64,000 bases of DNA from Halanaerobium salsuginis. Its GTDB lineage: Bacteria; Bacillota; Halanaerobiia; Halanaerobiales; Halanaerobiaceae. Positions 42,479-52,502 of the stretch are shown piece after piece (the stretch's first letter is position 1; each line of letters opens with the position of its first letter). The DNA is taken from assembly GCF_900114545.1 (NCBI RefSeq), contig NZ_FOTI01000001.1, positions 1-64,000 of the forward strand, read 5' to 3'. The position numbers were made by a program, and so were the translations under genes. Under the pieces are notes generated by a model. The model saw only the letters and a list, made by a program, of their open reading frames with translations, searched no databases and had not been told where the DNA came from.

Positions 42479-45305
42479 AACAATTAAACTTTTGCTTTCA
42501 ATTTTAGGTATAGCAATTGTTGGATTTTCTATTTTAATATTGGCAGGAACTAATATTTACACAGATTGGTCCTGGTTTCAAGAGCTTGGACTTACCAAAA
42601 CATTTACTATCATGTTCATTTCTAATTTTATTCTCAGGTTAATTATTGGAGTAGTTTTTGCTGCTTTAATTTATTTAAATCTTCATTTTACTAAAAAACC
42701 AATTTTAAACTTTATTAACATTAATTCTGATAACCGTGTAGAAAGTTTATTTGGTGATGAAAAAAGCCAGATTTTTAACTGGTTAAATAAGAAAAGATTG
42801 AACTTGATTTATCTTGCCAGCAGTTTGATTTTTGGTTTTTTGTTTAGCTCAGTTTCTAATGACAGTTGGAAGATGGTACTTAAATTTATCCACCGAACTC
42901 CTTTTAATAAAGTTGATCCTATTTTTAATCATGATATTGCTTTTTATGTTTTCACTCTGCCATTTTTAAGCTTTGTTAGAGAAATGCTGATGGTAATTGT
43001 AGTACTTGCTTTAATCATCGTTGGAGCAATTTATATTATGTTTACAGGTGTTCGCTCTATAAATGAATTTTCAGTTAAATTAAGCAGTAGAGCTAAAAAA
43101 CATATGGCAGTTTTAGTATTTGCATTTCTTTTATTAAAAGCCTGGGATTATCGCCTAAAAATGTATAATATTTTATTTTCTCCAACGGGAGTAGTTTTTG
43201 GAGCAGGATATACTGATGTCCATGCTAATTTATTGGGATATAAAATTTTATTTGGAGTTGTTCTTTTTGTTGCACTAGCAGTTCTTTATAGCCTGTTTAA
43301 ACGTAATTATAAGCCACTTGTCTGGGGGATTTCTGCCTGGATAGTCCTGGTTATTATTTTTACAGGTGTTTATCCAGCTTACATTCAAAAGTTTAGTGTT
43401 GAACCAAATGAAATAAATCGTGAAAAACAATATATCAAAAATAATATTAATTTAACTCAACAGGCATATAAATTAGATAATGTAGAAACAAGAGATTTTG
43501 AAATTTCAAATGATAGATTAAGTTATAATGATTTAATGGAATATAAAACTGTAGTTGATAATGTTAGACTCTGGGATTATCGACCTTTACAGCAAACCTA
43601 TTCTCAGTTGCAGGCACTTAGACAATATTATACTTTTCCTGATATAGATGTTGATCGTTACCAATTAGGAGATAGTTATACTCAAGTTATGTTAGGAGCA
43701 AGAGAACTTGATCAATCTGCTCTGGCCCAGCAGGCTCAGACCTGGGTTAATAAAACTTTAAAATATACTCATGGGCTGGGAATAACTATGAGTCCAACTG
43801 GCAAAATTAAAGAAAATGGCCAGCCAGAGTTTATTGTTCAGGATATTCCGCCTCGGGTTAATAATGACAATTTACAGCTGGCTAATAATTCAATTTACTA
43901 TGGAGAAAAAACTAATAATTATGTAATTGTTAACACTGCTGAAACTGAATTCCATTATCCAATGGGATCAGAAAATATTTATACTCAGTATGAGGGTACA
44001 GGTGGAGTAAAGATGAATAATTTATTAAAAAAGATTATTTACTCACTGCACTTTAATACTACTAAGATTTTGCTTTCAGATGATATTAATAATGAAAGTA
44101 GAATTATGTATAATCGTAATATTCATCGCCGGGTTAGAAAAGCAGCTCCATTCTTAAAATATGATAGTGATCCTTATATGATTACTGCTCAGGGAAAGTT
44201 ATATTGGATTTATGATGCTTATACAACTACTAATCTTTATCCATACTCACAACCATATAATGGTCGTGATAATTATCTGCGCAATTCTATTAAAGTAGTA
44301 GTTGATGCCTATAACGGAACAATGGATTATTATATAGTTGATCAGAATGATCCAATTGCAGTTACTTACAGCAAAATTTTTACTGATTTATTTAAACCGT
44401 TTACTGAAATGCCAGCAGCAATTAAGGCTCATTTACGTTATCCTCAAGACTTATTTAAAATTCAAGCACAGATTTATAGTACCTATCATATGCAGGATCC
44501 AGTAGTTTATTACAATAGAGAAGATGTCTGGAATATTCCAACTGAAAATTATCAGGGATCAACTATTGAAATGGAACCTTATTATATTATTAATAATCTT
44601 CCTGATGAAGAAAAGGCAGAATTTATTTTAATGACTCCTTTTACTCCGGCTAATAGAAATAATATGGTAGCCTGGATGGCAGCTCGTAATGATGGAGAAC
44701 ATTATGGAGAATTATTTACTTATCAATTCTCTAAAGATCAGCTTGTTTATGGTCCTAATCAGATTGAATCAAGAATTGATCAGGAATCAAAAATATCACA
44801 GCTTTTATCACTCTGGAGTCAGCGTGGTTCCCGGGTAATTAGAGGTAATTTGCTGGTTATTCCAATTAAAAATAGTGTTATTTATGTAGAACCAATCTTT
44901 TTACAGGCAGAAACAGGTGGAATTCCTGAACTAAGAAGAGTTATCGTAGCTTATAAAAGTGATATTGTAATGAGAGATAATTTAGCAGAAGCTCTGCAGG
45001 CGATGTTTCAAGAAGAAGCAGAACAAGCTGTGCCAGAATTGGATAATCAAAATTTAAATCAAGATAGCAGCCAGGATAGTATTTTAGGAGAATTATCAGA
45101 ACAACAATCTCAAGAAAATAGTTCAGCTGCTGAAGCAGAATCTTCTGCGCTGGATAATCTAGCTCAAAGTGAATTGATAAATCGAGCTAGTCAAACTTAT
45201 CAGCGGGCACAACAGGCTTTACAAAACGGTGATTTTAGCATCTATGGTAGATTAATTACAGAATTAGGCGATATTTTAGACCAATTAACAAAGACAGGGG
45301 AGTAA
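42471..45305 (+). CDS. UPF0182 family large membrane protein
   Basis: A 944-residue protein of UPF0182 (DUF183). The amino third has about seven membrane helices. A TDWSWFQELG segment follows the first helix, FNHDIAFYVFTLPF is near residue 155, and KAWDYRLKMYNIL is near 223. A large extracellular domain follows, with a low-complexity Gln/Ser/Glu-rich region near 850-900 and a helical end. The family is widespread but its function is unknown. It overlaps mtaD at its start and is followed 6 bases later by the YfmF homologue. Confidence 0.88.
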   Translation: MSKTIKLLLSILGIAIVGFSILILAGTNIYTDWSWFQELGLTKTFTIMFISNFILRLIIGVVFAALIYLNLHFTKKPILNFININSDNRVESLFGDEKSQIFNWLNKKRLNLIYLASSLIFGFLFSSVSNDSWKMVLKFIHRTPFNKVDPIFNHDIAFYVFTLPFLSFVREMLMVIVVLALIIVGAIYIMFTGVRSINEFSVKLSSRAKKHMAVLVFAFLLLKAWDYRLKMYNILFSPTGVVFGAGYTDVHANLLGYKILFGVVLFVALAVLYSLFKRNYKPLVWGISAWIVLVIIFTGVYPAYIQKFSVEPNEINREKQYIKNNINLTQQAYKLDNVETRDFEISNDRLSYNDLMEYKTVVDNVRLWDYRPLQQTYSQLQALRQYYTFPDIDVDRYQLGDSYTQVMLGARELDQSALAQQAQTWVNKTLKYTHGLGITMSPTGKIKENGQPEFIVQDIPPRVNNDNLQLANNSIYYGEKTNNYVIVNTAETEFHYPMGSENIYTQYEGTGGVKMNNLLKKIIYSLHFNTTKILLSDDINNESRIMYNRNIHRRVRKAAPFLKYDSDPYMITAQGKLYWIYDAYTTTNLYPYSQPYNGRDNYLRNSIKVVVDAYNGTMDYYIVDQNDPIAVTYSKIFTDLFKPFTEMPAAIKAHLRYPQDLFKIQAQIYSTYHMQDPVVYYNREDVWNIPTENYQGSTIEMEPYYIINNLPDEEKAEFILMTPFTPANRNNMVAWMAARNDGEHYGELFTYQFSKDQLVYGPNQIESRIDQESKISQLLSLWSQRGSRVIRGNLLVIPIKNSVIYVEPIFLQAETGGIPELRRVIVAYKSDIVMRDNLAEALQAMFQEEAEQAVPELDNQNLNQDSSQDSILGELSEQQSQENSSAAEAESSALDNLAQSELINRASQTYQRAQQALQNGDFSIYGRLITELGDILDQLTKTGE

Positions 45306-45311
45306 TTTTTG

Positions 45312-46586
45312 ATGAATGAACAGCAGTTTAGTAATATTGATGGTCGTTTTAATTTACACTATTTAGCAACTGATAAATTTAAGACAAATTTAGTTCAGAT
45401 CTATTTCATGCTGCCTCTACGAACTGAAAAAGAGGCAGCAATGAATGCTCTGATACCTGCTATTTTAAGAAGAGGTTCAGAAAACTATCCCGACAATCAG
45501 TTAATTAAAACAGAGCTAGAAAATTTATATGGTTCAGCAATTAACTTTAATATTTTAAAAAGAGGAGAAAATCAGCTGTTAAGATTTTCTCTAGAAATGG
45601 TAAATGAAAAATTTCTAAGTCATCGTAGTGATTTGACTAAAAAAGCTTTTCAATTGTTAAATGATTTAATTTTCCGTCCAGTTCTAGAGAATAATAAGTT
45701 TAAGCAGAAATATTTTGAGCAGGAAAAAGAAGTATTAAAAAATAATATTGAAGCCCTTATCAATGATAAATATAGTTATACCATTGAAAATTGTATAAAA
45801 AAAATGTGCAGCCGGGAAAAATATGGGATTTATAAGCTTGGTTCTATAGAAGAACTGGCTAAAATTGAAAACGAAGAACTTTTCGCTCATTATAAAAAAA
45901 TTATTAAGCAGGCAAAAATGTCATTATTTTTAGTCGGTAATTTTAAACGCAAATTTATTGATGATATTTTTGAACAAAGTCTTCTACCTGCTAGTAGTGA
46001 AATTGTTGATGATAATACAGAATTACTTTATCGAGAAAAAGAAGCAGAATATTATCAAACCGAGTTAAAATTAAATCAAGCTCGTTTATCTATGGGGTAT
46101 AGAACTGGAATAACTAGAAATTCAACTGCTTATTATGCTTTGTTGGTTTTCAATAGTTTATTAGGTGGTTCAACCCATTCAAAACTTTTTCAGGAAGTTA
46201 GAGAAAAAAGAAGTTTAGCTTATTATGTAAGTTCTTCTATTGAAACTACCAAAGGTTTACTGTTTATTAATAGTGGTATTAATTCAGCTAACAGTAAAAA
46301 AGTAGAAAACTTAACTCAAGAACAGCTAGCAAAAATAGCAGCTGGTGATTTTAGTGAAGAAGAATTTAGTCGATCTAAAAAAAGCATTATTAATAGTCTG
46401 AAACAGGATCTTGATAGCAATAAGGCACTGGCAGCTCATTTTCTGCTTAGTTTAATTAATAATAAAGAAGAGTCGATTAATGCGACTATTAAACAGGTAG
46501 AACAGATTAAAAGAAGTGATTTAATTAAAGTAGCAAAAAAATTAAGACTTGATACAATATATTTATTAAAAGGTAAGGATGATTAA
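45312..46586 (+). CDS. yfmF: M16-like protein YfmF (catalytically inactive partner)
   Basis: About 424 residues with the M16 metallopeptidase fold (YFMLPLRTEKEAAMNALIPAIL, FQEVREKRSLAYYVSSS). The zinc motif HxxEH is not present, so it should be the inactive half of a heterodimer with the next gene. YfmF/YfmH homologues in Bacillus (YmfF/YmfH) are needed for 5-aminopentanol modification of EF-P. ATG at 45312 is 9 bases after GGGGAG; TTG at 45309 is equally possible. Confidence 0.8.
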   Translation: MNEQQFSNIDGRFNLHYLATDKFKTNLVQIYFMLPLRTEKEAAMNALIPAILRRGSENYPDNQLIKTELENLYGSAINFNILKRGENQLLRFSLEMVNEKFLSHRSDLTKKAFQLLNDLIFRPVLENNKFKQKYFEQEKEVLKNNIEALINDKYSYTIENCIKKMCSREKYGIYKLGSIEELAKIENEELFAHYKKIIKQAKMSLFLVGNFKRKFIDDIFEQSLLPASSEIVDDNTELLYREKEAEYYQTELKLNQARLSMGYRTGITRNSTAYYALLVFNSLLGGSTHSKLFQEVREKRSLAYYVSSSIETTKGLLFINSGINSANSKKVENLTQEQLAKIAAGDFSEEEFSRSKKSIINSLKQDLDSNKALAAHFLLSLINNKEESINATIKQVEQIKRSDLIKVAKKLRLDTIYLLKGKDD

Positions 46587-47871
46587 TTTGGAGACTATCT
46601 ATAATCAGAATATGGATGAAACATTAGTTAAGGCACAGTTAGATAATGGCTTAAATGTCTATATTTTTACCAAGCCAGATTATGTTAAACAATATGCAAT
46701 GTTATCAGTAAATTTTGGCTCAAATGATTTTGAATTTATTGATGTTAAAAATGGTCGTAAAAGATTAATGCCGCTGGGAGTTGCTCATTTTCTGGAACAT
46801 CAGTTGTTTGAAGATAAGGAAACCAGTATTTTTGACAAATTTGCTGATTTAGGTGCTTCGGCAAATGCTTATACAAATTTTGATAGTACTAATTATCTTT
46901 TTTCCAGTACCAGTAATTTTGAAGAATCTTTAATTAATCTAATTGAATTTGTACAGGAACCATATTTTAGTGATGAAAATGTAGAAAAAGAAAAAGGAAT
47001 TATTATTCAAGAGATTAAGATGTATCAAGATAATCCTTACTGGAGATCATATTTTAATCTCTTATCTGCTTTATATATTAATCATCCTGTTAAAAATGAT
47101 ATTGCAGGAACTGAAGCTAGTGTAAATGCAATTACACCAGAAGACTTATATATTTGCTATTATAATTTTTATTTACCTTCTAATATGGATTTGATTTTAA
47201 TCGGTGATCTGGAAGCTGAAAAAATAATTAGTTTACTGAAAGATCATCAGGCATCTAAACATTTTCCTGAATTTAAAAATCCAGTTAGAATTAGAAAAGA
47301 TGAGCCAGCAGCTGTTGCTAAAAAAATAGTTAAAGAAGAAATGGATATTTCTCGACCAATGGTTCAGATTGCTTTTAAAGATCCAGCTGTAAGTGAATTG
47401 CCTGCCGAAACTATTCGCAGAGAATATCTAATTAATATTTTACTTGATATAATTTTTGGTCGAAGCAGTAAAAATTATAATCAACTTTATGATCAAGGTA
47501 TAATTGATAATAGCTTTTCTTGCTCTTATCATAAGAAACCTGATTATGCTTATGTCCATTTATATGGAGAAAGTAATAAGCCTGATTTAATGCGAGAAAA
47601 AGTAAAACAAAAACTGGTGAATATTGATCAGGCAGAAATAGAAGCCAATTTTGAAAGGATTAAACGCAAATATCAAGGAAGTTTTATTAGATTATTTAAT
47701 AATTTTGATCATCTGGCAGCTGAATTTATTGAGTATCGTCGGCTGGGAATAGATATTTTTGATCTGGCAGAAATAATAAATAATATTTCCTTAACAGATT
47801 TACTCAGCTACTCGGATAAAATATTTAATAAAGATCTGATGGTTGAATCAATTATTCTTAATAAGGACTGA
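46579..47871 (+). CDS. yfmH: M16 metallopeptidase YfmH
   Basis: A 430-residue M16 zinc peptidase. The inverted zinc motif HFLEH is near residue 71, with the distal glutamate likely in the EKEKGIIIQEI segment. It overlaps yfmF by 8 bases and probably forms an active/inactive pair with it. ATG at 46579 or TTG at 46588 could start translation; the latter sits better after AAGG. A YmfI-like reductase, which follows in Bacillus, is not next here; an MFS carrier is. Confidence 0.85.
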   Translation: MINLETIYNQNMDETLVKAQLDNGLNVYIFTKPDYVKQYAMLSVNFGSNDFEFIDVKNGRKRLMPLGVAHFLEHQLFEDKETSIFDKFADLGASANAYTNFDSTNYLFSSTSNFEESLINLIEFVQEPYFSDENVEKEKGIIIQEIKMYQDNPYWRSYFNLLSALYINHPVKNDIAGTEASVNAITPEDLYICYYNFYLPSNMDLILIGDLEAEKIISLLKDHQASKHFPEFKNPVRIRKDEPAAVAKKIVKEEMDISRPMVQIAFKDPAVSELPAETIRREYLINILLDIIFGRSSKNYNQLYDQGIIDNSFSCSYHKKPDYAYVHLYGESNKPDLMREKVKQKLVNIDQAEIEANFERIKRKYQGSFIRLFNNFDHLAAEFIEYRRLGIDIFDLAEIINNISLTDLLSYSDKIFNKDLMVESIILNKD

Positions 47872-47876
47872 TTCTT

Positions 47877-49022
47877 TTGACCTTTAAACTATATAACTTC
47901 ATTTTTTATATCTCGATGGCTGCTTATGGGTATTTCAATATATTTTTTAGGGAAGCTGGTCTGGATTCTTTTCAAATAGGACTGGTTAATTCTATACCGA
48001 GAGTATTTGCTTTACTCTTATTACCAATCTGGGGTTTTTTAACTGATTATTTTCAGGAAAATAAAAAAGTGTTAGCTATTACAATTACTGGAAGTTTTCT
48101 TACTGTTATAGCCTTTCCGTTTGCAGCTTCAATGAAGTTATTAATGGTTTTAATGTTTTCTTATACCCTTTTTCAAAATCCAATTATTCCACTTTCAGAT
48201 AGTCTGCTGCTTGATCATCTTGGTGATAGAGCCTATCTTTATGGTAAATATCGACTCTGGGGTTCAGCAGGATATATGACTTTTGTTTCTTTAATTGGGC
48301 TTTTTCTGGAAAAGACTGAACCAGCTAATTTATTTTATATTTATGCAGTAGTTTTATTATTAACTTTAATTTTACTTAAATTCTTGCCGCAAGGAGAAAG
48401 AAAAATTAAAGTTATTGCAACTTCAGACTTTAAAAAGATATTTCAAAAAAAGTCACTACTATTTTTCCTCTGTTTTGTTTTTATATTGCAGAGTTCAATG
48501 AATGCTAATTATGGCTATTTCCCCCTTTATATAGTTGACCATGGTGGTGGAGAATTTTTATTAGGGATTGCTTTAACTATAGCTTCCGCTAGTGAATTAG
48601 CAGCATTTTTCTTTTCTGATAAAATAATCAATAGTAATAAATTCAGTCGATTGACTTTATTAATTAGTTTTGCTTTTACTTGTCGCTGGCTATTGCTTGC
48701 TTTTTTTCCGCATCGAATAATTATTTTACTAGCTCAAGCTTTACATAGTCTAACTTTTGGTCTCTTTTTTGCAGTAGGTGTAAATTATGTCAACAAAATT
48801 AGTGGTGAAAAATTTAGAGCAACTGGTCAGAATATTTATGCTGCTGTTTTTACTGGTATGAGTGCAATTTTTGGTAATCTAATTGGTGGTAAACTTTATC
48901 AAATGTTAGGAGGAGAAAGAATGTATTTTTTACTGGCGATTGCTACTATCTTAACTGGTTTAATTTATAGTTTTTATTTATCATTAGAGGAGAGGGAATT
49001 AAAAAGAATTGTTGAAAAATAA
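47877..49022 (+). CDS. MFS transporter (LacY/PPP-like family)
   Basis: A 381-residue major facilitator protein with about 12 helices, beginning LYNFIFYISMAAYGYFNIFF. The first loop reads GLDSFQIGLVNSIPR and a second-domain start lies near residue 190 after a central loop. The segment YRLWGSAGYM resembles nucleoside- or sugar-type MFS_1_like carriers. The substrate is unknown. The TTG start follows AAGGA within the yfmH tail, and the stop overlaps the queG start. Confidence 0.8.
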   Translation: MTFKLYNFIFYISMAAYGYFNIFFREAGLDSFQIGLVNSIPRVFALLLLPIWGFLTDYFQENKKVLAITITGSFLTVIAFPFAASMKLLMVLMFSYTLFQNPIIPLSDSLLLDHLGDRAYLYGKYRLWGSAGYMTFVSLIGLFLEKTEPANLFYIYAVVLLLTLILLKFLPQGERKIKVIATSDFKKIFQKKSLLFFLCFVFILQSSMNANYGYFPLYIVDHGGGEFLLGIALTIASASELAAFFFSDKIINSNKFSRLTLLISFAFTCRWLLLAFFPHRIIILLAQALHSLTFGLFFAVGVNYVNKISGEKFRATGQNIYAAVFTGMSAIFGNLIGGKLYQMLGGERMYFLLAIATILTGLIYSFYLSLEERELKRIVEK

Positions 49023-50118
49023 AATCATTAAAAATGTTGCCTATCAAAATGGGTTAGATATTTGTAGAATTACAGATGGAAATGAATTAATAGCAGCCAG
49101 AGAAAAGTTACAGGCCAGAGCTGAGACTGAATATTGGCCTCAACCACTTGCAAATCAGAATATTACTGAGCTTACAACTCCTTCACTTTTCCTGACTAAT
49201 TTAAAGTCAATTATTGTGCTGGGAGTTAATTATTATAATCAGGGAGTTTTTAATCAAAAATTATCTTCTTATATTACAGCAGTAGATTATCATAATTATT
49301 TACAAAACAAATTAGAAAAATTAGTTGAACAGTTAAAGCTAAAATTTAACTTCGATTTTAGCTATAAAATATTTGTTGATACAGCACCTTTTTTAGAAAG
49401 AGAAGTTGCTCGTAAAGCTGGAGTGGGTTTTATAGGCAAAAATACAATGTTAATTAATCCCCAATATGGATCTTACCTTTTTTTAGCAGAAATTTTGACT
49501 GATTTAGAAATTGAAATAGATTATCCCCTGACGAATAATTGCGGCAGCTGTCAGATTTGTCTTAATAATTGTGAGGGAGGCGCTTTAAAAGAAGAATATT
49601 TACTGGCCGGAAAAGATTGTATCTCTTATTTAACTCAAAAAAAAGGAATGTTAACTGAAGCAGCAAGAAAAAAAATTGGTACTCATTTTTGGGGGTGTGA
49701 TATTTGCCAGCAAAAGTGTCCTTATAATCAGCAGCTTAGTTATAACAAGCAGGCAGAATTACAATTTTTTGCTAAAGATTTAAGTTATTTTTTAGAGTTA
49801 GAACGAAATAATTTACCAGCAGAATTAGAGAAAACTGCTCTTAGCTGGCGGGGAGCTAGAATTTTGCAGCGTAATGCATTGATTGTGGCAGCTAATTTGC
49901 AAGAAGAAAAATATTTTGAGCTTATTCGCAAATACTTAACGGATAATTCACCAATTATTCGCTGTTATGCTGTCTGGGCTTTAAGCAAACTAGATTATGC
50001 TAGATCAGTAGATTTACTTCAGAAGCAATTAGTAAAGGAAAATGATAGGCTGGTAAAAAAGGAAATAAAAGCAATTTTATTTAATGGAGGAGACAGAATA
50101 AATGAATATTCTAATTGA
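49009..50118 (+). CDS. queG: Epoxyqueuosine reductase QueG
   Basis: A 369-residue cobalamin and iron-sulfur protein that performs the last step of queuosine synthesis in tRNA. The DUF1730 region includes DTAPFLEREVARKAGVGFIGKNT near residue 123 (location only). Two 4Fe-4S motifs follow: CGSCQICLNNC near 178 and GCDICQQKCPYN near 228. A short HEAT-like carboxyl end is present. TTG start; it overlaps the MFS gene by 14 bases and the kinase gene by 17. Confidence 0.92.
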   Translation: MLKNKIIKNVAYQNGLDICRITDGNELIAAREKLQARAETEYWPQPLANQNITELTTPSLFLTNLKSIIVLGVNYYNQGVFNQKLSSYITAVDYHNYLQNKLEKLVEQLKLKFNFDFSYKIFVDTAPFLEREVARKAGVGFIGKNTMLINPQYGSYLFLAEILTDLEIEIDYPLTNNCGSCQICLNNCEGGALKEEYLLAGKDCISYLTQKKGMLTEAARKKIGTHFWGCDICQQKCPYNQQLSYNKQAELQFFAKDLSYFLELERNNLPAELEKTALSWRGARILQRNALIVAANLQEEKYFELIRKYLTDNSPIIRCYAVWALSKLDYARSVDLLQKQLVKENDRLVKKEIKAILFNGGDRINEYSN

Positions 50119-51751
50119 TCAGGAAGAATTAAAAATTATCGAAAAAAGTACGATTGAAGAGATAATTGCTGCCAGTAGTATTGAAAATAAAAAAGATGTA
50201 ATGGCGGTCATTATAGATAATCAAGTTTATGATTTAAGTGAGGAAATTGATGAAGATGCAGTTATTAAGACTATCCAGATCAAATCTGAACCAGGAAATA
50301 GAATCTATCGCCGCAGTCTCTTTTTAGTAATGGCTAAAGCTGTATATGAACTTTTTCCAGAAACAACTTTAAGAATAGAAATTTCGATTAGTAATGGAAT
50401 TTATTGTGAGCTGGTTAATAAAAAAAGTCTCAGTCAGCTTGATCTGGTTAAGATTAAGAAAAGAATGCAGGAAATAATTGCTGCAGATTTAAAAATTGTT
50501 AAGCATAAATTTAAACGGGCTGAAGCTAAAGCAATTATTAATTCCCAAAATTGTTGTTTTCGGTCTGATTTAATTGATGAGCAGGATAAAGATTATTATA
50601 CTCTTTATGAACTAGATGGCTATTATGATTATTTTTATTATAATATGGTGCCAGCAACCTCATATTTAAAAGAGTTTGAGCTTCACTTAAGAATTCCAGG
50701 ATTTGTCCTTTTAGTACCTAAATTTTTTGGCAATAAAAAATTACCCAAATTTATTGAGCAGCCAAAACTGGCTAATGTTTTTCTTGATTATGAACGATTT
50801 GGCGAAATAATTGGAGTTAATAATGTTTCTGATTTGAATAAAGTAGTTAGAGAAAAAAAGCAGGGAGAATTAATTAGAATTGCTGAAGCATTACATGAAA
50901 AGAAAATAGCCCAGATTGCTGATCAAATCAAGGGAGGAATGCCCAGAAATAAAATAATTTTAATTGCAGGACCATCTTCTTCTGGTAAAACAACTTTTAC
51001 TCATCGTCTTGCAACTCAGCTTAAAATTAATGATCTGCGTCCAATTCAAATTTCTACTGATAATTATTTTGTTAACCGGGAAGATACACCTCTAGATGGA
51101 GATGGTGAGCCAGATTTTGAATCTATTGAAGCAATTAATCTGGATTTATTTAATGAACATTTATTAAATTTAATTCAGGGGGAAGAAGTTGAACTTGTTA
51201 AATTTAATTTTGCTCAGGGAAAAAGAGAAAAAACCGGTAAGACTCTGCAGTTAGAAGAAGATCAACCTATTTTAATTGAGGGAATTCATGGACTTAACAA
51301 TCATTTAACAGAAACTATCCCACATAACTTAAAATTTAAAATTTATATTAGTGCTTTGACTCAGCTAAATATTGATTGCCATAATAGGATTCCTACTACA
51401 GATACCAGATTAATTAGAAGAATTGTTAGAGATAATCAATATCGAAATTTGCCAGCAGCTACTACTTTAGATATGTGGACGGGGGTTAGAAGAGGAGAAG
51501 AAAAAAACATTTTTCCTTATCAGGAAAATGCAGATGTAATGTTTAATTCAGCTCTTGTCTATGAACTGTCTGTTTTAAAAAATTATGTAGAACCATTGCT
51601 AAAACAAATTGATAGAACAAATAAAAACTATTATCAGGCACAGCGTTTACTGGAAATCCTCAGCAACTTTAGAGCTATACCTGATAATGAAGTACCTTTT
51701 ACTTCAATTTTAAGAGAGTTTACCGGACATAGTGTATTCCGCGAGGAATAA
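50102..51751 (+). CDS. Uridine kinase-like nucleoside kinase with ThrRS-related amino domain
   Basis: 549 residues. The amino half resembles the TGS and second additional domain of threonyl-tRNA synthetases. The carboxyl half is a phosphoribulokinase/uridine kinase domain with the P-loop GPSSSGKTTF near residue 290. A DNYFVNREDTP segment follows near 318, then LIEGIHGLN near 395. This architecture is common in Clostridia and Thermotogae. GGAGGAG precedes the ATG. Its 3' end overlaps the opposite-strand nucleotidase gene by 42 bases. Confidence 0.87.
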   Translation: MNILIDQEELKIIEKSTIEEIIAASSIENKKDVMAVIIDNQVYDLSEEIDEDAVIKTIQIKSEPGNRIYRRSLFLVMAKAVYELFPETTLRIEISISNGIYCELVNKKSLSQLDLVKIKKRMQEIIAADLKIVKHKFKRAEAKAIINSQNCCFRSDLIDEQDKDYYTLYELDGYYDYFYYNMVPATSYLKEFELHLRIPGFVLLVPKFFGNKKLPKFIEQPKLANVFLDYERFGEIIGVNNVSDLNKVVREKKQGELIRIAEALHEKKIAQIADQIKGGMPRNKIILIAGPSSSGKTTFTHRLATQLKINDLRPIQISTDNYFVNREDTPLDGDGEPDFESIEAINLDLFNEHLLNLIQGEEVELVKFNFAQGKREKTGKTLQLEEDQPILIEGIHGLNNHLTETIPHNLKFKIYISALTQLNIDCHNRIPTTDTRLIRRIVRDNQYRNLPAATTLDMWTGVRRGEEKNIFPYQENADVMFNSALVYELSVLKNYVEPLLKQIDRTNKNYYQAQRLLEILSNFRAIPDNEVPFTSILREFTGHSVFREE

Positions 51752-52309
51752 TTCTATCTGTTTGGTTATTTCCGACCAGTTATTAACTCTTTTAATTTTA
51801 GCTGTTGTTTTAAAATCAAAGTTATGATATTGGTTAACCAGCAGGACTGGAATTCCTGCTGCTGCCAGGCTAAGAGCATTTTCTTTATTATCATCAATAA
51901 ATAAGTCTATATTTTTAGTGAGAGCTAAAGGAGCTTTGTCATGTTCATGATAAAGCTCATGATAAGGAATTTTATTTTCTGCTAGCCAATTTTCAGTTAA
52001 GTGACGAAACTTTTTATCACGAGCTGTAATTAAAATTAGTTTATGGCCTTGCTCTTTTAGATTTAATAAAGTAGAAGCAGCCTCTGCAGCAGGAACTGCA
52101 TTTTTATAAACATCAGGTAACTTTTTTTCTATAAATCCAATTAATTCATCTTCAGTTAGTCCAAAAGCCTGCTGTAGATTATAAGTGAATTCCTGAAGTT
52201 CTACCTTACGATCTAAATAACTGCTTATATTTTTCTGCCAGACGCTGTCTGTATGTGGACCTTCGTCTGTTAAAACACCATCAATATCTATACCAAGATT
52301 TAATTTCAT
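51710..52309 (-). CDS. HAD family 5'(3')-deoxyribonucleotidase-like protein
   Basis: A 199-residue HAD phosphatase with motif I DIDGVLTDEG at the amino end, motif II LITARD near 107 and motif IV LFIDDNKENAL near 145. This matches the NT5C/YorS group, which removes phosphate from dUMP/dTMP-like nucleotides. The ATG is preceded by GAGGTG. It converges with the kinase gene, with a 42-base coding overlap. Confidence 0.8.
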   Translation of the reverse strand: MKLNLGIDIDGVLTDEGPHTDSVWQKNISSYLDRKVELQEFTYNLQQAFGLTEDELIGFIEKKLPDVYKNAVPAAEAASTLLNLKEQGHKLILITARDKKFRHLTENWLAENKIPYHELYHEHDKAPLALTKNIDLFIDDNKENALSLAAAGIPVLLVNQYHNFDFKTTAKIKRVNNWSEITKQIELFLAEYTMSGKLS

Positions 52310-52502
52310 TTTAACACCTCACATTTTATAATAAACTGAATTGCTGACTTAAAATTTAAAGTGTTCCAAGCCAGCTTTTAGCTAATAGTATCATTTTTTT
52401 GAAATTAAGTCCAGAATTTAGCTCTGAGTAAATCTACCCTTTATTTTTTGATTGATATCAAGTAAAATAAAATTAAGCATTATTTAATTGGGAGGTTTTC
52501 AC

